DNA from: Hymenochaete sp. R1
Lineage: Eukaryota; Basidiomycota; Agaricomycetes; Hymenochaetales; Hymenochaetaceae
Length of the DNA: 64,000 nucleotides
Reading direction: 5' to 3'
NCBI GenBank assembly: GCA_019400425.1
Contig: JAFREE010000134.1
Coordinates: forward strand, 1 to 64,000
Within the stretch, counting starts at the first letter, position 1. Every line of letters begins with the position of its first letter. The notes below the pieces were generated by a model. The model was not told where the DNA came from. It was given only the letters and a program-made list of their open reading frames with translations, and ran no database searches. The position numbers and the translations under genes were made by a program. Below are positions 45,486-57,328 of the stretch, piece after piece.

Positions 45486-48400
45486 TGTCGGGCCCCGCTT
45501 ATCGTCCCCATTAAAGTACTTCAGTTGCTTTCTCTCTCTCAAACCTTTCCCTTCTTCGGGTTGAGTGCGCGTAAGATGCACCCCATCTCCACCCATGGTT
45601 TCACTTTTACCCTTGAAACCCATCCTTTTATCTCACCCGTGATGTATCTCCTTTGATGCTTTCCCCTGAAGTAGTATGTCGCATTGCTTCCCTGTACTTC
45701 GCCTACGTTCGTTTTGTTTTCTACTCTCTCTTTCCCTCATACTCACGACTACATCACGCCCCTTGTTCCCTTGTTCCTCTTTCACCAGTCATCAGATTCA
45801 TTGTATCACTAACCAACCTTGTGTGTTGCTGTGTCATTGAGCTCTACCCTTTGCCTTCCATTTTTCTCTACGAAAATCTAACCAATCTCGTTGGATGAGA
45901 TTGAATTCGGCTTTTGTGGAAATCGGAGAAGATGGCCCGGGGTTGCAGTGGTGGAATCTCATACCAGTTGCAGATATTGTATTTATTGCATTAATTGTAT
46001 GGAAGCTCCCTTCCCCTCCTCCAGGTACTATTCGCTCGGTTTTTATTAAGGAAAAATTGCTCGCTGTCTGAGCGGTTCACTTTTTTTTTAGCGTACACGA
46101 CGCGTCGCCGTAGAAGGACGAACGCGTCTCGTCAGTCTTGTCTTCATGATAGCCGAAATAAACCACGTGATCGCGTTTCTTTGTAAGCCAATTTAGTACC
46201 TTTAAAATCTTTTGCTTGCTCGTCGTTATGCACACGCACCAAATTGTACTCTACACATAACGATGGCACTGACGGCACTCTGCAACATTTCTCGTGTTCG
46301 CCACAATCATATCCGGGTTCGCATTACATGATGGCGAAACATTTCCATAATCAAGAGTTTTGAGGATACGGATATCGTGACGCCCTACCTCAGAACTCTG
46401 AGACTGAGACCGACGACATCGCGCATAATTTGTCAAATCAGTTATTAATCTTCCGTTTCTCAATACCAACGTCGTCTCCGTGCTTTGAGAGAGAAAAAAC
46501 AGCGCTCTCCATATTTAACATGGACAACCAGGACAAGGGGCTATTGGCTTGCAGCTTGTGAATTAAACTCTCCTGCAGCCGAGGATATTCGATGACGATA
46601 TTACGCTTGGACATAGATTATTCTTCGTGACTACGCTCGTAAGCCTCGCACGTCCTATGTAACTGTTACTACTTGAATTGACGCTGATCCTGAATGGGAG
46701 TCCTTCGCAGTGTCGCTAATCTGTCAGGCATCTTCGTAGGGTCTGTTTAAGCCTTGCCACTAAGTCTACCTCGCCCTTGGTTTAGGAAGTGCCTCTTGGG
46801 TCCAGGTTCATTTGCGCAAACAAATTTCTTGGAAGAAAAACAAGCATTTACTCCGAGTGTATAAAGAAGAGCACTCAGAATGATGAAAATGCAGCTTTAG
46901 GTTAGTTCTCTTTACCCTGGTACGCAGTCCTGCCATCATGACGTGCCAAAGTCCATCGAGGACTGACTCCTATTATGTCTTGCTAATATTTACTCTCGGA
47001 AAATGAGAAGTGTATTTCGATGACTCTACAGCAGAAAAGTCTAGTTCAACGAGTTTTGCCAGTGTGAATGGTGACGACGTTTCGCCTCGACTTCGACGTT
47101 GATGATTCACCTTTGTACGTGCCGATTTCCACGAAGAAATTCTTATGCTGATATCTCGGCTAATGACTCTTCTTTCGTTGCAGCGTGCCCCGGCCTCGTG
47201 GAGTCTAACGGTGTCTCATATTGAGACTGTGTTATACATCTTTTCTCATCTCGCATTGTGACGCTCGAAGAAACCGTCGGTTATACGTCATTCCGATTGG
47301 AAGAAATGTTTCTTTAGACTCAGTATTGGTGGCTAGAGCGTGGACTTTTTCAAGACCACGTATAGTAGCAAAGAAATACATTGATCCGTACGTTTACCGC
47401 ACTTCCCCTATCTGCCAGGCTGGGCTCACGTATTACCTATCTACTAGAGGAAAGTCGTATCGATCAACGAATTAATGAGAATCAATCCTAATGCATGATG
47501 GCCTCGCACATTTAACTTGGCATCCTATCGAAAGCCCCTGGAGAGATTATTTCGTGAGTAAAATTGAATCATGCTACATCGTTGGAAGCGCTGGAATGAC
47601 GTGTTCATTTTGAGCTCGTCGAGTTCTGCCTCTGAGTCCATGGAAATTCATTTGAGGGGCCTTTCTTGAAAAGGCTTCTTTAGCGAGAAAAAATTAGTAG
47701 GGCTCCGACTACAATGAAATACTTAAGTACCTGATGTATTCGACGCCTCGCGACCTTGAGTTTCGTATCCTGATGTGTTGGTCCCATGCTCGCCTGGCTG
47801 TCGTTGGAAGGTAAGTCCCAGCTGGTTACGCAAAACATATGATTGACTAATAACATACCTCCATAACTATGACTGAAGAGACTCTGAATGCGCTCAACTG
47901 ACCAAAACTCAACATGTTGCGAGATTTCCGGTCTGTGTAAAGATTTCACAGCTCTCGTGTCTAATGTCAGATGAGTGAGATCCAGTGAGCGTAACCATTA
48001 TAATTTTAAGACTTACTCGTGATTGTGTTCATGCCACAGAAGCAACGTTCGTATAAAATCCCAAATGGTTTGACTCTGATCGGGTATCTCATGGCCTAAG
48101 CTGCTAATACAGAGTGCCTGGGATGAGTGCCTCGCTTCGAGGACTGGCTAGTATCCTAGGAAAGGACTTGCTCTCGGATTAGGATAGTTGAAGGATCGTC
48201 CGAGGCCAGATATAAATGTATGGCACTGAAAAATCCGGTAAGGACTCACATTCACTGCACTTCACGCCTACTTACCTTTTCATTGACAACAATTCAATTT
48301 TGGGATGCTCGGATTTGAAGCTGTTCGAAGTTTGTATGACTCGCTATACTTGCACCAGCGGGTTAAAATCGAGATGATTTAGCGAGTCGACACTTTAGGT

Positions 48401-48517
48401 AAGGTATCCGTTTCCGAGCGGCGAGCTGAGCTGGAAGATCAACTGTAGGTACTGTTTTATTGCACGACGTTCATTTTCAAGCTGGTTCTTGAGTTATAAC
48501 AGTCAGATTCTACTTGC

Positions 48518-48831
48518 GGAGCTTCCATATCGCGCATATTTTTATCAAACTGCAAGGAAATGGAGGATGGATGGAATGAAAAAAGAGCCAGTAAAAGAGC
48601 CACTACATACACGAAGGTAGTTCGGGTTTCTTTCATATCTTCTACCCGGACCAGACTACGCCCAACAAAGACAGTCTACGCGTCCGACACAGAGCAACCT
48701 CGCCTCGAATGTTCATGTTCACTGTCACTCGGCAACCAAGCATGGAGGATGGGATTGCAAGGGTAGAGCCCCGCCACACGTTGCGTTGTTTCAAGCCACA
48801 AAGCTATCATTGTTTGAAGAAGGCACGAGAT
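48518..48831. repeat. Diverged duplication, copy 1
   Basis: Aligns almost without gaps to copy 2 about 565 bp downstream. Shared stretches include GAGCTTCC, GAGCCACTACATA, TTTCTTTCAT and AAGCCACAA. On the minus strand both copies encode VRVEDMKET, hinting that the ancestral block was coding. Confidence 0.7.
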
Positions 48832-49085
48832 TTGTCTCGTCCCAACTCTGTGATCGGAGCACATCGATTACGAAGGATAGATTGAAGAGAGCGAAGAAAG
48901 CCACAATACATGGATAGAACATTCTTTTTCTAGCACTAACGAGGAACTGCTCGGCATTAAGCAAGGCAATGTGGTACTAAAAGTCTAGTAAGAATTGATG
49001 TTTGTGAAACTTCTGATGACTGACCTCATCATTTATTATGGCTGAAGTGTATCTCACTCTCGAGCCACGGACAAATTTGGCATAG

Positions 49086-49394
49086 TGAGCTTCCGTGTCT
49101 CACGTATATTCATCAATATTCGAGGACAATATGGATGAATGGAGAGAAAGAGCCACTACATATGTGCTAGTATTTCGGTTTCTTTCATGTCCTCTACTCT
49201 AACCTGACCGCGTCTGATGAAGACAGTATACGTGTCCGGCTCAGAGGAATCCCGCTTCGAATGCCCATGCGCACTCTCGCTTAATGGACCAGTATTGTAA
49301 GAATAGAACAATGGATGCGACGGGTGCGGCCAGCCAGCCACAATTCATTGCACTGGAATAAGCCACAACCCACCCTGTACGAAGAGGGTACGGA
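49086..49394. repeat. Diverged duplication, copy 2
   Basis: Second copy of the block. On the minus strand it has a 61-codon frame containing SSEPDTYTVF and VRVEDMKET. Copy 1 has matching SVSDA and VRVEDMKET separated by a stop, so at least one copy is broken. I do not recognise the source. Confidence 0.7.
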
Positions 49395-49667
49395 AAATTT
49401 TCGTTCTCAATCGATGGCTGGGAGGCGTGTGATGGCGGTTCGCGTCCCCCTTTTTTCTTCTTCTTTACCTTAGGCTTTGAAGGTGGTTTGTTTGTCGTTG
49501 TGTCTGCCAGGTTGGCCGCGTACGCGAGATCCTATGGTATAAAACCACACGCACACCCTCTATTCCTCCTTTCTCCCTTGCCAATACATCATCCACTTCC
49601 TTCCAAGTATATTTCCTTCATCCCCTTGCTCTCTTCTATATTACTTTCCGGACCCATAGATTTGACC

Positions 49668-50877
49668 ATGGTCACACACAGGACCGCACCATTGATGAGG
49701 GGCAGGACCCCCTCTTTCCCTTCGATCCCTTCCTTGTCTACCCTCACTGTCATCAAACCCACCTACCCACTCTCGTTCTTGTGCCAATCTCCTAAGTGCG
49801 ATTACGAAGCTGAGGACCTCGCCGATTATAATCGACACCGGGATGCACACGAATGGGGCCAAGAATGCGGGAAACCCTTTGTTTGTTCACGAGGCAACTG
49901 CTATAAGATTTACGCGTATAAGAAAGACCTTAAAATTCACATTCGTGTTGAGCAGTATGTGTTTTGTCTGTTATTCTACCATCTTCTCCCATCGTTCCTT
50001 CTTCAAGTTCTCATTGTGCTTCCCCTCATCTTTCTTCCGTCTCCATCTCTGACCATATGAACGTTTCTAGCGAGAAGCGTTATCTCACTTGCGATTTTAT
50101 CACTCGCGAGGTTATCGAGGGCGTTCAAGTAGAAAAAAAATGTGAATGTATGTTCAAATATACTGGCGCTTTGCGTCAACATCGGATTCTGGTCCACCTC
50201 CCCCAGACACAGAACATCCCTCTTCGCAAGACTGTCACTGAAGGCCGTCGCGTTAGCATTACTGCTCCATTGCCTGAGAAGAGCTTGGACGGGAAAGCCA
50301 TGAGGGCTGCGAGTGCTGCAAAGCGAAAGGCGTTGAAGGGGAAGGGAAAGTCATCAAAGACAGGACTGAAAAAGGCATTGTCGTTTGCAGGTGAGTAAAC
50401 AGGTGTTATATCTTTCTGAAGCTAGAAACTAACCATCTGCCTTTCTCTTTTTCTATTACCACAGGCAACATCCCTGAAGTGAACACGCATGTCCCGGATC
50501 TAGAGACGTCCGCCAGTACTGCACTCCCCAGCACCCCATTTCATCAACGCTCCAAACCCGCCTCTTCATCGTCGACATCGTCCACGGCGACATCTTCAAC
50601 ATTGTCCTCAGACGAAATAGCTACCCCGATCTCTCGCGAAGACCCGACGTATCTGGCGTTTAGGCATGGTTTGGGAGTCAGGTATCCTATCTCTTACAAG
50701 CACGGAGGGGCTATCGGAGTTTATGACGACGACGAGGATGTCGAGGACCAGGAGGAAGAAGCCTCATCTTCCACTTGTTTTGCTGCCGCCGCAGCGAGAC
50801 TCAACGACGCCGCCGAGGATCGCAAGAGAAAGAACGCGATGATTCCTGGGGACTCGGAGTGGATTGAGCAGAACTAA
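49668..50877 (+). CDS. C2H2-like zinc-finger protein, family 2 member 2 (339 aa)
   Basis: Exons 49668-49954, 50071-50390 and 50465-50877 join in frame (1,020 nt). Finger 1 is CQSPKCDYEAEDLADYNRH with a second His after three residues. Finger 2 is CSRGNCYKIYAYKKDLKIH with H-x5-H, the last His codon split by the first intron (CA/C) exactly as in member 1. The irregular third finger of exon 2 is KKCECMFKYTGALRQH with RILVH. Basic Lys-rich segments follow (AAKRKALKGKGKSSK), then a Ser/Thr-rich stretch and an acidic patch (DDDEDVEDQEEE) in exon 3. The second intron is phase 1, also as in member 1. Probably a nuclear DNA-binding protein; targets unknown. The start ATG is the one nearest finger 1 that lacks a spurious upstream extension; the frame is open further upstream to 49488. 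Confidence 0.82.
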
Positions 50878-53800
50878 GAGAGACTACAACCGCTGGAGCG
50901 CTTTATTCATTTCTCTGATTTCTTGACGTGTTTTATTTCTGTCCCAGCATCCAACTGCACCACGCACATTAAAAGTTTTCTTTGTTTCGTTTCAAGTGAT
51001 CTTTTCTTTTCTTTCTTTTCGTTCCGTTGCTCCTCCATACGCTCATTTCCCTCATTTCATTTCCATCTCTTAGACCGAATGCTCTCTCTCTCTTTCCGTG
51101 CACACTGTTATAATCTGTGCTCTCACGCTCATTCGTTTCATCTTTCTCTCTCTCTCAATTCAGTCTCTCAGCCGCCTCACCTTCATTCGCTCTTACTTTG
51201 ACTATCTATATCGCTAGCCTCAGCTTCTATTGGTGTCATGTTAGTACCTTTTGATATCGTTCATCGCAGCTGAACTAATCATCTCGCTGGACGGGTATCA
51301 ACTAGTGAACGCAGTGTGTTGTTTGATTAGAGCAATAAAGTCTTTACCTCGTCTACATTTACGGCTATCTAACTCTAGTTCAATGAGTTGATCATGAAGC
51401 ACTGTAAACCCCGTATGGGAGTTACATTGCAAACAGAAACGAAGCTACGGCTCTCCGCTCAACTGGTTGAACGTCATAGGGAACCGAAATCACTTCATCG
51501 CAGTAAAAGAAACGTCTCTGCTGATTATGTCTCTTAGTTTTCCTCAACACATGAAAAGTTCGCAACACTTGCTATTGGTCGTTAATCTTAAGATGCCTTG
51601 GGTTTGTCATAAACTTTCTTGCTCAAGCATATAAAAATCAGCAAGTGATGTGATATGATGGTCAATGGGCGGGCAACGCGTGGGAGAACCGGTAAGAGCG
51701 CTAAATTAGTCTCACTCGCTTTGTAAGCACTCAAGTTTTCGTGGTGACAGTGACACCATCCTTTGATATCGACTACGACGTCGAGTAGCTACGTTTCTTC
51801 AACCTTCGTATTGTTGAACAATGCGACGCACATCAATACACTTCAAGTGGTGAAACCATGATCCTGGGATTTCCGCCAAACGTTTCGAATCCAACACCAT
51901 CACACCATGACGTGTCGCACTCTATCCTGGACCGACATGCAACTCGTTTATGCACAACAAACTCGTGATGAAGATGAATGACTTTTCGCAACAGTTTCAT
52001 CTGGAAAGAGAAAGAGATATGGAATATCATCGATGAAATGCATTTAGGTGCGCTCAGATGATGTGAATGGCTTATCGACTGTCCAGCGCTTGGACGACAA
52101 TGGTTTCCATATGTACGTGCGATGTTTCATATATTCCCAGAGATTCCAGAGTTGACATTGTGAGTATTATAGGCTATCCATTTCGAGGTGGCGGGGTTTC
52201 CTTGGTCGTTAAAGTGGGATTGTGAGTCGCAAACGATCATAATGGTACCTGTCATCGCGGCCTACATCAGCAAATTGCAATCAGAAAATACTATTCGAAT
52301 GAATTACAGGTTGATCCTTGGTGCTCTGGTCGGTTGGGTCGTGATTCGTATCGAAGGCGATGAATGGAAGAGGAAAACGGACGCCGGTCTATTCGATACT
52401 GTACTTCATCTGCTTGCCATATATCTGTGTGCCGCTGCTCATGCATCTTTTCTCTGTAGGAGGAAAAGATCATGGCAGTCGGCACATCAACAATGAGAAT
52501 CGCAATCAAATTACATACATTGAAACGAGTGTCTTTTTTGACAGTTTGAAAAGCGTGCAACCTGAACAAAGAACGAAACGTTCCAACAGATGAAATATAT
52601 TGGGAGAGAATCATTCGCTATCTGACACTGACAGAACACATGAAAGTATAAGTATTGTTCTCGTCTATGATACCTGATAGGACCTACCGTTTGGATCTAT
52701 GAGCGTTGCGGACGGCTTTCGAACGCGTAAACGTAGGCAATCATGAACCATTTGATTTGGATGAAATGTGTCTAAGCGTATGATGACTTGGATGACTTGC
52801 TGCCTTGCACTTTGCTGTCTGTGCGTACCCAACAGATATTAAGAGGTGAGTGTCAGCTACGTGATCATTGTATATGAATTATTGATGACTCACCTTCGTA
52901 TCTGTAGCAATACAAAGCATTCTACCTGCCCGTTATCTCTGGTATTTGTGCGCCTTGCTAGATGTTCAACCGAAGGCTACTGGGCTCTTATCCGAAAGAA
53001 ACAGAATCAAAAATAGGAAAGCGAATGCCTTGCAAGCCTCTTTCCGGGATCACAGAGCTTGCGGCTGTCATATCTGGAATGCAGTCTTGGTCATCCACTG
53101 CGCTTGTCGACATCAAATGAGCTCACACTGGTAGAAAGAGCCGTTCATAAAGAAACAGGCCATCGTTTTCACAGGTCCGTTAAATGTATGGATTTCGTCG
53201 CTCATACGAAATACCGAATGTTTTGACCGAGCGGATGTGGCTCGCTGTCTAAGCTGGAAATACGAAAGGCGAGAAGCAACGCATGGTTCTCAGTGATTGA
53301 CGGACTCGCCTTAAATGAACATGGTCGCATTGACTCGGACTGACTCTGTTGAAAAGATCGTTCTAGATTAGACCTGGGATCGATTAAAGTGAGCGAACAG
53401 GTCTAGCAAGCGTTGTTGTATTCGGTGGCTCTTGGCAGATGAGCTCCTCGTCGACGGTGGCCTCGCCATAACGCATCCTGGATCGAGTATTTTCTCAACC
53501 AAACGTATTCCAATACCTTCCGGCAGGTTGGATTAGCTCCGACGTACAAGACAAAGGAGAAGGTAAATATCTAAAAACGAAGTGTAGTTGAATGCACTGA
53601 CGACAGACCTCGTGCCCGCAACCGTTTCATTTGACAGGCTTGCTTTCATGCTCGAGATTTAATCAACAGACGCTACAGACTGGAAATTCGTTGTTGTCTA
53701 CTCGTCCATATCCCGTAAAAGGAAACAGGTGATGGTGGAAGAGAGGTAGGGTAGATACGTGCGCGAGGATGCTTTGAAATCTCGCTTCGGGAGTGGTCGT

Positions 53801-53997
53801 GTCTTCGTGCGCGTTTTTTGGCCACTCTCACCTGATCGTATACTTCCATCTCCGGAAGCCAGTCGCGCCCTCTCTCACCTCTCGCTTTCTCTCTTCACTT
53901 CACCACCGTCATCTTCTCATTTTTGTCATTCTACCTTTTTCTCTGACTTTCTATCTCGTCGATTATCGGTCATTGGACCTCATTTCGTTAGGACACC
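50878..53997. other. Gene-poor region between zinc-finger paralogues
   Basis: About 3.1 kb. The first 350 bp is pyrimidine-rich (probable 3' UTR) and the last 200 bp resembles a pyrimidine-rich 5' leader. Frames at 52188-52496 plus and 52291-52614 minus overlap each other and have no motif. No repeat or RNA gene was recognised. Confidence 0.5.
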
Positions 53998-55505
53998 ATG
54001 CCGAAAATAAGTACGGCGCGCAGCGCTCGTGCTTCTGCCTCTGGACCTTTTCCGCAACAGAGAGCCTATGCGCATACCTCCGTTTCCGACAGAGCCACTG
54101 TCAATCCGCTAGCACGCGGGAGAGAACAAGAAGCAAGGGTCCACAAATGTAAGAAACCCGGGTGCGGGGCAGTCTACACAGACGATTTGTTGCTTGAGGA
54201 GCACAAAAATGGTGATCAGTACGTCGTCTATTCGTTCTTCCACTTCAACCCACCTTCGTCTTTGTTTCGTTTTCGAAATATCCCATCTTTCGCTCAAGAG
54301 TCCTTTCTAACGACTACTCGTCTACAGCAAACATATATATCGGGTTTGCACCATGGCCGTCGATTACATTAAAGACAATGTCTCGTCCACAGACATCTGT
54401 GGTTTACCGTTCCAATATAAGTCGCACTGTATGGTGCACCAGAGATCGGTTCATGGTCGATCTGGACGGTCAAGGGATTTTAAACCAGGGGACACCATTG
54501 GGGAACTCAAATACGAAGACGGTGAGCAATCGTAATCGTTCCGCCCAGCAGAACGCTGACCTGACTCGCCTCCGTTCCTTTGTCCGGCACGGTTGCTCTT
54601 GAACTCCAGTTAAGTCTAGGTTTTTCAACCCCAACGCTATCTTAGTAGAACAACAGGAAAGCACCGTAATTCCAGCGACGGTTCTGACCGACATTTCAGA
54701 TTCACAAACCACCGTCGCTAACTCATCTTATGCTGCGGATCAACCGACCTCGTCGTCTCGCAACTGGTATGACGACTTCGCGGCGTCGACGGAACAGCCG
54801 GCTCCTAGCTTCAACACCTACAACGCTGGTGATAGCCATTTGCACTTCAATGACGTACACCACGATGGACGCGCAGAGCCCTTGCCAGTGGACGACTTGA
54901 CCAGCGCTTATGGTCTCGGAGTCGGATACCTTCCTCATCCTCTTGATAATGCCTCACCGGAGTCCACGGCTTCTTTCGATCCTACAATGCCGGTCTGTGC
55001 TTGTGCTTCCTGTCAAACTGGCTTGCAAGGGAATGACGCACAGGCGCCCTCTGTAAATATTGCTTTCCAACAGCAAATTTACTGCCAACCCCAGTCTCAA
55101 GTTGGCCCTCAGATCGAGCAGTATACCAACCAAGCCCAAGCACCTCCGTCTCCGCCTCTACCCCCTGACGCTGAAAATGTCGATTGGTCGGACTTCGTTT
55201 GGGCCGCCGGCTGGCTTGGAATCGACTGTCCTGCGTTCAACTATGACAAGGATTTGATTGCTGGTCCCCAAGCTGAAGGGCCACCGACGTCACATTACGT
55301 AACCATCAACGACACAGCCTCTTATAGTTCGCCCTCTGAGTCTGATGGTGGGAGCTATGTCCACACCCCCGATGGTGGCAACGGAGCTTTCGCTGCCTCC
55401 ACCTACGATACAACCGGCGCATCTGCTCTGCCGTTGGCAGGAGTTTTTGATACCAACGCGGATGACTGGTTCGATACTTGTCTTGCTTCTTTATTTAGCA
55501 AGTAG
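53998..55505 (+). CDS. C2H2-like zinc-finger protein, family 2 member 3 (424 aa)
   Basis: Exons 53998-54218, 54328-54521 and 54646-55505 join in frame (1,275 nt). One clear finger of the finger-2 type is present: CKKPGCGAVYTDDLLLEEH with H-x5-H, where the last His codon is again split by intron 1 (CA/C). The exon-2 irregular finger is DICGLPFQYKSHCMVH with RSVH. Finger 1 of the relatives is missing; the N-terminus is short and Ala/Ser/Arg-rich. Intron 2 is phase 1 after LKYEDG. The long exon 3 is Gln/Pro/Ser-rich, with VDWSDFVWAAGWLG and ending DDWFDTCLASLFSK, a Trp/Phe-plus-acid composition like that of activation domains. Member 4 at the window edge ends in a similar way (EWSDAEWESLFDLCK). 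Probably a transcription regulator; targets unknown. Confidence 0.8.
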
Positions 55506-56340
55506 CCTTTATTATGGAGTCGATGCCTTCTTTGCGCGTCGGTTGGCTCGATCTGCGAGCGAGGTTAACGAGCTTCAGTGTGCGAGAAGCGCTTTGCGTT
55601 GAAGCTTTTTGTTTGGAAATTTGGGGAGCCGTACGTAGCGGTTCCCTGTTTCTCTTTTTCTTTTCTTTTTTGGCTGTTGACGAGAACCTTGATCGTTCGA
55701 TTTTTCGGCGAGGTTGTGAGGATTTGTAGTACTAGTAATGTATGCTTTGAGTCTTTACTGTCGCAGCTACGCTTTATCTTTTGAACGTCTTTTTTCTTTC
55801 TTTATATTTCTTTTAATTTTTCCCCCATTTCTTCCACTCTCGATTGCATTCCCGTTTTGTCCTCTTTGTTGTTCCGCTATGTTGTGCTTTCCCTCCCCTG
55901 TACCCATTGGTTGCTTTGTTCCCACGCTGCCACGTGCATACTTTCCGCCGTTCCCGTTTTCCTTTCCGTTTGTCATTCATCCAGCGCCATCTCACCTTAC
56001 CTCCTCCCCAACCGATCTCATACGATTCTATCACGATTCACGATTCACGAAGCAAATTGATTCGAACACGGACACATGCACACATATATACGTATTCATT
56101 ATATGCTAACGCTATTTTCTAATCTTATCTCCCCTCCCCCCCTTTCCACCAACATCCATCTCTCCTCTCACCGGAAATCAACAACTTTTATTCCTCCACC
56201 GTCCATTTACCAAGCACTCCGTTATTTTCTTTATGTATTCCTCCAATTGTTTTGATTAGCTTGTTGTTTTCCTTTCCTCTTGTAGCAGTAGCAGCGATCG
56301 ACAACAATTGAATAACAATTTCTTATTCTTTTCTCAGGTC

Positions 56341-56776
56341 ATGAATCGTGGGAACCGTAGCCCTTTGTGGGACAGAATGGGCCGGGCGGTCCGTGATTTG
56401 CTCCAAATGGGGGAACGGGAACGGAAGTAAGTTTTAAATTTTTCATTTTTTTTTAGTCACGTGTGCCGAGGGATGCCGAGACGACATGAGACGTTATCTA
56501 AGCATTTTTTTGTCGATCTTTGCCCAATTGGGATGTCGATTGGGACTTTTCATTTATTGAAGTGGTTCCTGATTTAGTACTGGTTGCCAGTGATTGACGA
56601 TTCTGATTACCCGGAGCTGTGCGTGCAGATTGAATCGTCAAGAGGTACGTAGGTACTTACGGCGGTGTATTCGAAAAGGCATTGAAATAAGGTTGAATTG
56701 GTTTTTTTTTTAAATTTTGGAGAGAGATGCCGAGAATGAAGACTCAGAAGAGTGTGAGAGCAAGCTGGAGCGTTAG
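56341..56776 (+). CDS. Candidate 51-residue charged protein with a 16-nt microexon
   Basis: A speculative model with unusually clean splice signals. Exon 1 (56341-56426) opens with ATG just after a CTTTTCTCAG acceptor-like site, encodes NRGNRSPLWDRMGRAVRDLL and ends at GTAAGT. Exon 2 (56629-56644) is 16 nt between GTGCAG and GTACGT. Exon 3 (56723-56776) follows a poly-T tract and AG and ends in TAG. Joined, they give a helical, highly charged tail (MGERERKLNRQERDAENE). The acceptor-like site before the ATG suggests a 5' UTR intron. I do not recognise it, and short frames of this kind can arise by chance. Confidence 0.28.
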
Positions 56777-56952
56777 AATGCGTTGGATGAGTGCCGAGTG
56801 CTGTGCGCCGTGCGTGTCGAGCGTGTACCTGGTGGATGGAATATGGAATGAAGGAGCGTGAACGTGAGAGGATCTAGGCAAGGAACGTTGACTGCGGTGG
56901 GTGCAGTCAGTGTCCGAGACATTCTCTTTTCCTTCGTCATAGTCCATGACTT

Positions 56953-56976
56953 GTTTTTATTTTATTTTATTTTACC
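56953..56976. repeat. TTTTA microsatellite
   Basis: About four units of TTTTA in a T-rich stretch upstream of the membrane-protein gene. Simple sequence. Confidence 0.8.
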
Positions 56977-57328
56977 AGCTCTTTCCCTTGAACCACCACC
57001 ACCAGCACCATTTCTGAGCTAGACCGACCTCTTTGTTCTCATCGGTCGACGACGACGACCATCACAACGTTGTAGAGAGGATAGAAGCTTCAGGCTATTA
57101 TCGCCGCTATTGTACTCTCGCCGCCCTTTGTTCTCCACTTGGTCGCGGCACGCACTCGCACAAAAAGGTCGCCTTTCCGCAGTTCACAACAAGACCTTGC
57201 TCCCTCCCTCCACCCATCTCTTCTGTTTCTCTTTCACCTCATCGTTCTCTGCTTCTGTTTTTCTTACGCTCTGTTCTAGCGTTCTCGACCACTGGTCTGG
57301 TCGGATTTCATCCACTTCACACGCGCAC

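Larger units (their letters stand above)
45486..49667. other. Gene-poor region with a diverged tandem duplication
   Basis: About 4.2 kb between two zinc-finger paralogues. No complete gene is supported. A duplicated block of about 310 bp occurs at 48.5 and 49.1 kb (listed separately). The frame at 46251-46469 minus has a CRQCH string but no context. The last 200 bp is pyrimidine-rich and probably the promoter and leader of the next gene. Confidence 0.5.
55506..57328. other. Intergenic region with a candidate small gene
   Basis: About 1.8 kb. The first 800 bp is strongly pyrimidine-rich, producing artefactual hydrophobic frames. A candidate three-exon microgene lies at 56341-56776 and a TTTTA microsatellite near 56955. 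The final 300 bp is probably the promoter and leader of the membrane-protein gene. Confidence 0.45.

Noticed and set aside
46251..46469. A minus-strand frame with a CRQCH string, considered as a zinc-finger remnant.
   Set aside because: A single C-x2-C cannot support a finger and the flanks do not align with the nearby paralogues.
52188..52614. Overlapping frames on both strands (102 and 107 codons).
   Set aside because: They are mutually antisense, neither has a recognisable motif, and no splice extension improves either.
55738..56122. Overlapping hydrophobic plus-strand frames after zinc-finger member 3.
   Set aside because: They are artefacts of a pyrimidine-rich stretch, probably 3' UTR, in all frames at once.
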